A DNA stretch of 64,000 nt from Hymenobacter gummosus (GTDB lineage Bacteria > Bacteroidota > Bacteroidia > Cytophagales > Hymenobacteraceae), in contig NZ_RXOF01000019.1 of NCBI RefSeq assembly GCF_003970915.1, positions 1 to 64,000 of the forward strand. Direction: 5' to 3'. The position numbers were made by a program, and so were the translations under genes. The notes beneath the pieces are model-generated. The model worked only from the letters and a program-made list of their open reading frames with translations. It ran no database searches and was not told where the DNA came from. Shown in pieces: positions 40,003-46,567 of the stretch. The number at the start of each line of letters is the position of its first letter. Positions within the stretch are counted from its first letter, which is position 1.

Positions 40003-41421
40003 TTGATTCGCTCCCTGCAAAAGTTTAAGCTGCTGGCCGCCGATTTTGGGGCGGGCCTGCTGGCCTGGGGTAGCTTTTACCTGCTGCGCAAATACCTGCT
40101 GAGCGAAATCAACGCCGGCTACCGCTTCACCGGCGACCAGCTGTTCACGCTCACCGGCTCGGCCCTGATGATTGCCCTGTTCTGGGTGGCCCTGTACGCG
40201 CTCATCGGCGAGTACCGTGACATCTTCCGCAAGTCGCGGGTGGGCGAAATCATCCGGCTGGCCCGCATTTCCTTTCTGGGGGCGGTGGTCATCTTCTTCG
40301 CCCTGCTGCTCGACGACCAGGGCGTGAGCAACTACCGGCTCTACTACAAGACCATTTCGGCCTACTTCCTGCTGCACTTCACCATCACGGCGGTGCTGCG
40401 AACCTGGGCCATCACCAGCATTCAGGGGCTGGTGCGCAAGCGCGTCATTTCCTTTAATTCTTTGCTGGTGGGCTCCAGCCCGCTGGCCCTGGAAACCTAC
40501 CGGGAGCTGGAGCGCAGCAACCGCCACCTGGGCCTGAACATCATCGGCTTCGTGCCCGTGGGCGACGCCGTCGACCCGGACCTGGCCACCGAGCTGCCCC
40601 GGCGCGGCTCCTACGAGCGGCTGCCGGCCCTCATCCGGGCCCTGCACGTGGAGCAGGTGGTGGTGGCGCTGGAGCCCTCTGAGCACCAGATGATTCAGCA
40701 GGTGCTGGCCCAGCTGGAAGGCACCCCGGCGCGCGTGAGCGTGCTGCCCGACGTGTACCAGATTCTGCTGGGCTCGGTGAAGGTCAACCACCTGTTCGGC
40801 ACTCCGCTCATCGAAATCAAGCACGACCTCTTGCCGGTGTGGCAGGAGGTGCTCAAGCGCGGCATCGACGTAGTGGGCTCGTCCCTGTTTTTGCTGCTGG
40901 CCTGGCCGGTGTACGCCTTCACCGCCGTGATGGTGCGCCTCTCGTCGCAGGGGCCCATTTTCTTTGCCCAGGAGCGCATCGGCAAGCACGGACAGCCCTT
41001 TAAGATCTACAAGTTCCGCTCGATGTACATCGACGCCGAGCGGCTGGGGCCGGCCTTGTCGAGCAAGAACGACCCGCGTATCACGCCCTGGGGCCGCTTT
41101 ATGCGCAAGGTCCGCCTCGACGAGCTACCGCAGTTCTGGAACGTCATCAAGGGCGACATGAGCCTGGTGGGCCCGCGCCCCGAGCGGCAGTTTTTCATCG
41201 ACCAGATCATGCAGGTGGCCCCGCACTACCGCCATTTGCACCGCGTGCGTCCCGGCATTACCTCCCTGGGCCAGGTGAAGTACGGCTACGCCGAGACGGT
41301 GGCCGAGATGGTGCAGCGCCTCAAATACGACATCCTCTACATCGAAAACATGTCCCTGGCCATGGACTTCCGCGTGATGCTCTACACGCTGAAAATCATC
41401 GTGGAAGGCCGGGGTAAGTAA
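40003..41421 (+). CDS. polyprenyl-phosphate sugar-1-phosphate transferase (WcaJ/PglC type)
   Basis: A 472-residue inner-membrane enzyme starting exopolysaccharide or glycan assembly by moving a sugar-1-phosphate onto undecaprenyl phosphate. It has four N-terminal membrane helices and a CoA-binding-like domain (about 145-250, NSLLVGSSPLALETYREL). The C-terminal bacterial sugar-transferase domain begins KRGIDVVGSSLFLLLAW, with FKIYKFRSMYIDAE, WGRFMRKVRLDELPQFWNV, KGDMSLVGPRPE and VRPGITSLGQVKYG, which include the catalytic Asp-Glu. The start is a TTG. Its stop lies at the beginning of an AATTAAT-heptamer element. No other polysaccharide gene is adjacent. Confidence 0.93.
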   Translation: MIRSLQKFKLLAADFGAGLLAWGSFYLLRKYLLSEINAGYRFTGDQLFTLTGSALMIALFWVALYALIGEYRDIFRKSRVGEIIRLARISFLGAVVIFFALLLDDQGVSNYRLYYKTISAYFLLHFTITAVLRTWAITSIQGLVRKRVISFNSLLVGSSPLALETYRELERSNRHLGLNIIGFVPVGDAVDPDLATELPRRGSYERLPALIRALHVEQVVVALEPSEHQMIQQVLAQLEGTPARVSVLPDVYQILLGSVKVNHLFGTPLIEIKHDLLPVWQEVLKRGIDVVGSSLFLLLAWPVYAFTAVMVRLSSQGPIFFAQERIGKHGQPFKIYKFRSMYIDAERLGPALSSKNDPRITPWGRFMRKVRLDELPQFWNVIKGDMSLVGPRPERQFFIDQIMQVAPHYRHLHRVRPGITSLGQVKYGYAETVAEMVQRLKYDILYIENMSLAMDFRVMLYTLKIIVEGRGK

Positions 41422-41516
41422 TTAATAATGAATAATTAAGAATTAATAATTGATACTGGGCGGCTGCCAGCGGCGCCGATTCCAATTATTAATTGTTCAT
41501 TCTTAATTCTTAATTG
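41420..41516. repeat. AATTAAT heptamer-arm element
   Basis: The left arm (41420-41452; units AATTAAT, AATGAAT, AATTAAG) and right arm (41483-41516) are inverted and imperfect, around a 30-bp GC-rich core. The arm starts on the stop codon of the sugar transferase and the element ends 12 bases before ribE. The same heptamers occur inside alaS and the E1 gene. Confidence 0.85.
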
Positions 41517-41527
41517 TGCGAAGCACC

Positions 41528-42118
41528 ATGTTCACCGGCATCATCGAAGCCCTTGGCACCATCACGCAGGTGCGCACCGAGGGCACCAACCGCCATTTTA
41601 CCGTCGCCTCGCCCTTTTTCAGCGAGCTGCAGATTGACCAGAGCGTGGCCCACGACGGAGTCTGCCTCACGGTAGTCGCCCTGGATGCCGCCGCCGGCAC
41701 CCACACCGTCACGGCCATCGACGAAACGCTGCAGAAAACCAACCTGGGCTCCTGGGCCGAGGGCCGGCAGGTGAACCTGGAGCGCTGCCTCGCGGCCAAC
41801 GGCCGCTTCGACGGCCACATCGTGCAGGGCCACGTGGACCTGACGGCCGTCTGCGAATCGGTGGAGGACCAGAACGGCTCCTGGCTCTACCGCTTCCGCC
41901 ACGAAACCGGCCCGGGCCGCGTGACGGTGGAGAAAGGTTCCATCTGCGTCAACGGCGTGAGCCTGACCTGCTTCAACAGCACCGACGACGGATTTTCGGT
42001 AGCCATCATTCCGTACACCCACGAGCACACCACCTTTCAGCACCTGCAGGCCGGTGACCGGGTGAACCTGGAGTTTGACATCGTGGGCAAGTACGTAGCC
42101 AAGCTGCTCGGGCGGTAG
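41528..42118 (+). CDS. ribE: riboflavin synthase
   Basis: A 196-residue riboflavin synthase (alpha subunit), which converts two 6,7-dimethyl-8-ribityllumazine molecules to riboflavin. The N terminus MFTGIIEALGTI is diagnostic. Two lumazine-binding barrels are visible, the first with VAHDGVCLTVV and a C-rich ERCLAANGRFDGHIVQGHVD, the second with SICVNGVSLTCF and a VNLEFDIVGKYVAK ending. The start was set at the ATG at 41528, giving the canonical N terminus. No other rib gene is adjacent, so the gene is isolated from its pathway. It is cytoplasmic. Confidence 0.96.
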   Translation: MFTGIIEALGTITQVRTEGTNRHFTVASPFFSELQIDQSVAHDGVCLTVVALDAAAGTHTVTAIDETLQKTNLGSWAEGRQVNLERCLAANGRFDGHIVQGHVDLTAVCESVEDQNGSWLYRFRHETGPGRVTVEKGSICVNGVSLTCFNSTDDGFSVAIIPYTHEHTTFQHLQAGDRVNLEFDIVGKYVAKLLGR

Positions 42119-42220
42119 CGGGCCACCACGCCGCTGCTGCCCGAACGAATGCTCCTTGCAACCGCTACGGGGCCATCGTGACTCCTATGGCAGACTCCAA
42201 CGAACCGCAATGATACGGGC

Positions 42221-42853
42221 ATGAGCAAAGTAAATGCGGTAGCGCGGCGGTGGATGGCGGTAATAGTCGCCACGGGCGCGTTGGCGGGCTGCCAGCGAAT
42301 CGAGTGCGAAGAATTTCAGCTGGACCACCCGCTGATGCGCTGGCACTGGTTTGCCGATCTGCAGCCCGGCTACACCTTCGTCAACGGCCGGGGTGTGGGC
42401 GTACAGCTGACCCAGACGCAGTATGACCGCAGTGCTTACGAAAAGCGTTGGTGTCACCTATGCGCTTGTTCCACGGATCTGCAAACCGACTACACCTGCG
42501 AGGCGCTGGGCACGTTGTTTCAGAGCGGTGTGGGTTACGAAAGTCTGGCTAAGCCCAGTGATACGAATGGTGACGTGTATTACGGGATAAACCGTCTGTA
42601 TTCCACCGAGCGCGACTATAGCTCGTTTCGCAGCCGCGATTCCACGCTGGAGGAAAACGTATATCAGGGCTTGCCACCGCAGTTTGCCGTACGTCGCCGC
42701 ACATCGGTGACCTTGCTAACTACCACCGTGGCCGATGTGCTGGAACTGACCGTGCTGGATACGGCCCGGGCCGGGGTGGAAAAAGTGTGGGTGAAATCTG
42801 GAAGCGGACTGCTCGCCTTTCAGCGTCGGGGCGTAGTTTGGCTAAAACAGTAA
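42221..42853 (+). CDS. hypothetical lipoprotein
   Basis: A 210-residue putative lipoprotein. The signal ends LAGC with the lipidated cysteine at residue 24. The mature sequence has no recognised domain; it contains several cysteines (RIECEE, KRWCHLCACSTDLQTDYTCE) that may form disulfides, and a Ser/Thr/Tyr-rich centre. Its base composition is a little lower in GC than its neighbours. It stands between ribE and the phosphodiester glycosidase gene, on the same strand. Confidence 0.6.
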   Translation: MSKVNAVARRWMAVIVATGALAGCQRIECEEFQLDHPLMRWHWFADLQPGYTFVNGRGVGVQLTQTQYDRSAYEKRWCHLCACSTDLQTDYTCEALGTLFQSGVGYESLAKPSDTNGDVYYGINRLYSTERDYSSFRSRDSTLEENVYQGLPPQFAVRRRTSVTLLTTTVADVLELTVLDTARAGVEKVWVKSGSGLLAFQRRGVVWLKQ

Positions 42854-42873
42854 CGCCGCATACGCTCGATGCA

Positions 42874-43641
42874 ATGCTGACACCGTCAGGCCGGAAGCCG
42901 CTGCGGAAGCCCCGTCGCCCGATACTCCTCGGCTTGTGCCTGAGTCTGACGGCCGTAGCCTGGCAGTCGGAGCCACCGCGGCACCAGCCGCCCGCCGCTG
43001 ACGGCCGCTTCGTCAGTTACCGCGCCGACCCGCGCCGGCTGGCCCTGTACTGGCACGACGAGCACGGCCAGCCGCTGCGTAGCCTGGGCCGGCTGCGCGG
43101 CTGGCTGGCCGGCCAGCAGAAAACCCTGGTTTTCGCCACCAACGGCGGCATGTACCGCGCGGGCAACGCCCCGGTGGGCTTGTTCATTCAGGCCGGCAAA
43201 GTTGTCACGCCGCTGGATACTGCTGCGGGCACCGGCAACTTCTACCTGCGGCCCAACGGCGTGTTCTACCTCACTGCCGACGGCCGCGCCGCTGTGTGCC
43301 GTACCCAGGACTTCCGCCCATCGGGCCGCATCCGCTACGCCACGCAGTCGGGGCCGATGCTGGTTATCGACGGGCGTATTCACCCGGCCTTTCAGCCCGG
43401 CTCGAAAAACCTGAACGTGCGCAACGGGGTGGGCCTGCTGCCCGACGGGCGGGTGCTGCTGGCCATGTCGAAGCAGCCCGTCAGCTTCTACGAGTTTGCC
43501 CGCTACTTCCAGCAGCAGGGCTGCCGCCAGGCCCTGTACCTCGACGGCTTCGTGTCGCGCACCTACCTGCCGGCGGCGGGCTGGCGGCAGACCGATGGGG
43601 ACTTCGGCGTCATCATCGGCGTGACGGCGGCGGGGCGCTAA
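42874..43641 (+). CDS. phosphodiester glycosidase family protein (DUF2233/NAGPA)
   Basis: A 255-residue exported or membrane-anchored protein, starting at the ATG at 42874. After an N-terminal basic stretch and hydrophobic segment (about 17-33, ILLGLCLSLTAVAW) comes the NAGPA-type domain: TLVFATNGGMYRAGNAPVGL, RIRYATQSGPMLVIDGRIH, VRNGVGLLPDGRVLLAMS, FYEFARYFQQQGCRQALYLD, ending in GDFGVIIG. Such enzymes remove GlcNAc or similar sugars from phosphodiester linkages; the substrate is unknown. Confidence 0.85.
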   Translation: MLTPSGRKPLRKPRRPILLGLCLSLTAVAWQSEPPRHQPPAADGRFVSYRADPRRLALYWHDEHGQPLRSLGRLRGWLAGQQKTLVFATNGGMYRAGNAPVGLFIQAGKVVTPLDTAAGTGNFYLRPNGVFYLTADGRAAVCRTQDFRPSGRIRYATQSGPMLVIDGRIHPAFQPGSKNLNVRNGVGLLPDGRVLLAMSKQPVSFYEFARYFQQQGCRQALYLDGFVSRTYLPAAGWRQTDGDFGVIIGVTAAGR

Positions 43642-43682
43642 GCTCAGCCGTTGGCACTTTTCGGCGGCTACTGCGTAGGAGC

Positions 43683-43702
43683 GAAGGAGTACCAACTCCT
43701 TC
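43683..43702 (+). promoter_or_regulatory. hairpin upstream of the small gene at 43709
   Basis: GAAGGAGT and ACTCCTTC form a perfect 8-bp stem around ACCA, six bases before the ATG at 43709. The left arm contains an AAGGAG sequence that would be hidden in the stem. It could modulate translation of the small protein. Confidence 0.35.
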
Positions 43703-43708
43703 ACCGTC

Positions 43709-43909
43709 ATGTCGAAACGCGAATTAATCGAACCCACGCCCGGCGACAAGCGCTACGTGCGCCGCAACGACAAGGGGCAGTTTACCAGCGAGGTGGACCT
43801 AAACCGCTCCCTCTCGCAGGACGATAAGCACAATTCCCGCGTCACCAGCCGCCCCGGCCAGGGCGACCGGGGCGACGGCCACACCGGCAACCGCAAGCCT
43901 GCCCGCTGA
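43709..43909 (+). CDS. small conserved hydrophilic protein
   Basis: A 66-residue basic, hydrophilic protein (SKRELIEPTPGDKRYVRRND, KGQFTSEVDLNRSLSQDDKH, a final GQGDRGD). I recall similar short proteins with the KRYVRRDxxGQF pattern as widespread hypotheticals in many bacterial phyla. It appears largely unstructured, with many charged residues and no cysteine. It ends next to a CACCTGT-heptamer element. Function unknown. Confidence 0.65.
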   Translation: MSKRELIEPTPGDKRYVRRNDKGQFTSEVDLNRSLSQDDKHNSRVTSRPGQGDRGDGHTGNRKPAR

Positions 43910-43910
43910 T

Positions 43911-44193
43911 AAGTGACAAGTAACAGGTGACACGTGACAGGTTTCGCTCACCAGCCGCGTAGCGGCGCCACGTCAATAGCCCGTCAGAACTGATAAGAAC
44001 GACTGAGCTCCGTAGGAGCGGCACCCTGACCGCGCCGGTTGGGTGCCGCTCCTACGGAGCTCGGGTTTAGTTTCAGATACATCTTTCTATTGACGTGGCG
44101 CCGCTACGCGGCTGGCGGGCGAAACCCACCGCAGCAGGACCAGTATCATCCTGTCACCTGTCACCTGTCACCTGTCACCTGTCACCTGTCACC
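43911..44193. repeat. TGACAGG heptamer-arm element enclosing a 163-bp palindrome
   Basis: The left arm (43911-43943) has degenerate GTGACAR-type units; the right arm (44151-44193) is six nearly perfect CACCTGT copies, the inverse. The stop codon of the convergent PAP2 gene lies in the last unit. Between the arms sits copy 2 of the 163-bp palindrome. Confidence 0.8.
43952..44114. repeat. 163-bp palindromic element, copy 2
   Basis: Same length and ends as the copy at 15162-15324. Its central stem has GGCACCC paired with GGGTGCC where copy 1 has GGTACCT paired with AGGTACC, which are compensatory changes. The inner loop has diverged. It lies inside a heptamer-arm element between convergent genes. 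Confidence 0.8.
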
Positions 44194-44770
44194 CCGTCGC
44201 CGGGGAGGACCACCAGCGGGCGGCGCCCAGGCGGTAGAGGCGGTGGCAGCCCCAGGCCAGCAGGCTGCCGAGCAGGGCGCCGGCCACCACGTCGGTGGGG
44301 TAGTGGGCGGCCAGGTAGATGCGGCTGAAGCTGACCAGCGCGGCCCAGGCGAGCAGCAGCGCCTTGGCCACGCGGAAGCGCGGGGGCAGGGCCAGGCACA
44401 GGAACACGGCCAGGGCGAAGGCATTGGCCGCGTGCGAGGAAATAAAGCCAAACTGCCCGCCGCAGCCGTTGGCCAGGTTCAGCGTGGCCGACAGCTCCGG
44501 GTCGTGGCAGGGGCGCAGGCGGGCGAAGTAAGGCTTAAAGAAGCGGCTGCTGATGCCGTCGGCCAGGGCCACGCTCAGGCCCAGCAGCGGCAGCAGCAGC
44601 AGGGCCCGCCGCTCGAACAGGTAAGCCAGCGCCACGATGATGACAAAGTAGGCCGGAAACCACACGAGGCGGTCGGTAAAGAAAATCATGAGCCGGTCGA
44701 AGGCCGGGGTGGCGGCGTCGTTGGCCGACTGCACCAGCCAGCGGTCCAGCTCCTGCAGGTGTTCAATCAA
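44189..44770 (-). CDS. PAP2-type membrane phosphatase
   Basis: A 193-residue inner-membrane phosphatase of the PAP2 superfamily. Five to six helices carry the three motifs: KPYFARLRP (motif 1, K-x6-RP), SSHAAN (motif 2, with a serine where glycine is usual, PSGH to SSH) and SRIYLAAHYPTDVVAG (motif 3, with catalytic His and Asp). Typical substrates are undecaprenyl pyrophosphate or lipid phosphates. The TTG start at 44770 overlaps the hemF 3' end by eight bases, so the gene is translated behind hemF. Confidence 0.88.
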   Translation of the reverse strand: MIEHLQELDRWLVQSANDAATPAFDRLMIFFTDRLVWFPAYFVIIVALAYLFERRALLLLPLLGLSVALADGISSRFFKPYFARLRPCHDPELSATLNLANGCGGQFGFISSHAANAFALAVFLCLALPPRFRVAKALLLAWAALVSFSRIYLAAHYPTDVVAGALLGSLLAWGCHRLYRLGAARWWSSPATG

Positions 44771-45749
44771 GGGGCGGATTGGGCGAATTGTCGAGCCAAT
44801 TTACGCCCTTTTTCAGCCACCGCAGGGTGTCGGCCTCTCGGGAGCCGGGCGCGGGCTGCAGGTTGTAGTGCCACTCGCAGCGCGGGGGCAGGCTCATCAG
44901 GATGCTCTCAGTACGGCCGCCGGTTTCCAGCCCGAAGCGCGTGCCGCGGTCGAAGGCCAGGTTGAACTCGGCGTAGCGGGCCCGGCGCAGCATCTGCCAC
45001 TGCACCTCGGCCTCGCCGTAGGGCAGCCCGGCGTTGCGGCGCATCAGTTCCGAATACGTGCGGCCGTATACCTCGCCCACGGCCTGCACGAAGGCGAAAA
45101 GCTGGTCCCGGTCGCCGTCCTTGCCCACGGTGAGGCGGTCGAAGAAGATGCCGCCCACGCCCCGGGTTTCCTGGCGGTGGGGCAGGAAGAAGTAGTCGTC
45201 GGCCCAGGTTTTAAACCGCTCGTAGTAGCCCGGGTCGTGCTGCTGGCAGACTTCCGCAATTTGCTCGTGAAACCAGCGGGCCTGCTCCACGTCCACGTAG
45301 ATCGGGGTCAGGTCGAGGCCGCCGCCAAACCAGGCCTCGCCGTTGCCGGCCTCGAAGTAGCGCACGTTCATGTGCGAAATCGGCACCATCGGGCTGCGCG
45401 GGTGCTGCACCACCGACACGCCGGTGGCGAAGTAGTTCGGGTCGGGCATGAGCAGCACGCGGGCGGCCTGCTCGCTCATCTGGCCCTGTACGGCCGAGAA
45501 ATTCACCCCGCCTTTCTCCAGGATGCGTCCGTGCTGAATCACCCGCGACTCGCCGCCGCCCCCCGAGTGGTGCTGCCACACGTCGGGCTGGAAGGTGGCC
45601 CCGCCGTCGGTGGTTTCGAGCAGGGTATAGAGCCATTGCTGAAAGCCGCGCATCCACTGCTCCACTTGCTGGCGGAACGGCGGCTGGGCGGTATCGGGGT
45701 CGAGGGCCATGTCGGAGGAAAGAGCGGGAGTGAGCAGCGGGGCAGCCAT
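44763..45749 (-). CDS. hemF: oxygen-dependent coproporphyrinogen III oxidase
   Basis: This HemF (328 residues from the ATG at 45749) makes protoporphyrinogen IX from coproporphyrinogen III with oxygen. A shorter form starting at 45710 (MALDPD) may be the real one, since the first 13 residues look unconserved. Marks are GGGGESRVIQHGRILEKGGVNFS, SVVQHPRSPMVPISHMNVRY, AWFGGGLDLTPIYVD, HRQETRGVGGIFFDRL, RRNAGLPYGEAEVQWQMLRR and LMSLPPRCEWHYN. It overlaps the PAP2 gene downstream, forming a two-gene operon. Divergent from the gene at 45933. Confidence 0.94.
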   Translation of the reverse strand: MAAPLLTPALSSDMALDPDTAQPPFRQQVEQWMRGFQQWLYTLLETTDGGATFQPDVWQHHSGGGGESRVIQHGRILEKGGVNFSAVQGQMSEQAARVLLMPDPNYFATGVSVVQHPRSPMVPISHMNVRYFEAGNGEAWFGGGLDLTPIYVDVEQARWFHEQIAEVCQQHDPGYYERFKTWADDYFFLPHRQETRGVGGIFFDRLTVGKDGDRDQLFAFVQAVGEVYGRTYSELMRRNAGLPYGEAEVQWQMLRRARYAEFNLAFDRGTRFGLETGGRTESILMSLPPRCEWHYNLQPAPGSREADTLRWLKKGVNWLDNSPNPPLD

Positions 45750-45921
45750 GAGCGGCGGAGCAGAGGTGAAACGATGCCGCAAAGCAAGGAACCACTGCCC
45801 GCCGCCGGCCTGACGAAAATCAGCCCCGCCGGGTGTTTGTTATCAGCCGCAAAGGTGGCGGTTTTTCGGCGTTGGGACCGACTGGTGGCGCGGCTCGAGG
45901 TTCGAGTTTGCGGCCGGCGCA

Positions 45922-45929
45922 TAACTTTG
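45922..45929 (+). promoter_or_regulatory. -7 promoter box TAACTTTG
   Basis: A perfect TAnnTTTG motif three bases before the ATG at 45933. Transcription would start at or inside the ATG, suggesting a leaderless mRNA, or the real start is the next ATG at 45939. Confidence 0.5.
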
Positions 45930-45932
45930 GGC

Positions 45933-46433
45933 ATGCGCATGCTGCTGGTTGTCGTGAGTTTATTCCTGTCGCCCTGGCTGGCCGCTGCCCAAGCGTCTGA
46001 ACCCGCAGCACCAGTTAAAGGGGTCGATAAAATCCTGATTTTCACGGCCGACACCGGCCAGGTTGTCCTGAATCGAATGATTGAGGCGTTAACTCAAACC
46101 GGCTTCGAACTGGATACCGCCGTTGTCGGCTTTGCCCAGACGCTATACGTCCCGATTGTGGCCGCCTACGAATCGGCCGTGCCCGCTACGGTTTCCGCCC
46201 GCGTGCGCGTACGGCCCGGCAACGGTGGCTCGATTATCTTGCTGGATGGCGACTGCCTGGCCGAGTCCCGTCTGCCGCCAGACACGAAAGTCAAGACCGA
46301 ACCGGCCCGCTACGCGGGCAAGCGGCGGAGCGTGCCCCGCGCGGCCTTTCGGATGCTGCGCGGCGCGGCGCTGGCTTACCCCAATGGGAAAGTGCTCTAC
46401 CGACGGTGGGACGCCGGAACCCCGGAACCGTAA
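45933..46433 (+). CDS. secreted hypothetical protein
   Basis: A 166-residue exported protein with a signal peptide of about 21 residues (MRMLLVVVSLFLSPWLAAAQA). The mature part (VDKILIFTADTGQVVLNRMI, EALTQTGFELDTAVVGFAQT) has the look of an alpha/beta sandwich. It has one cysteine and a basic C-terminal region. No family was recognised. Upstream starts in the same frame run antisense to hemF and are rejected. Confidence 0.6.
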   Translation: MRMLLVVVSLFLSPWLAAAQASEPAAPVKGVDKILIFTADTGQVVLNRMIEALTQTGFELDTAVVGFAQTLYVPIVAAYESAVPATVSARVRVRPGNGGSIILLDGDCLAESRLPPDTKVKTEPARYAGKRRSVPRAAFRMLRGAALAYPNGKVLYRRWDAGTPEP

Positions 46434-46567
46434 GGCGGTGGGCTGGCTGCTGGCAACCGTATTACTGTCAAGGGTTTTCGTTGTATCCTAACGAGTGTTT
46501 GCTGCCGGGCCGCCCGCATCTGCGCCCGATGCCTTAATTTCGCCATCCGCCACCTTCCGCGCTCAGC

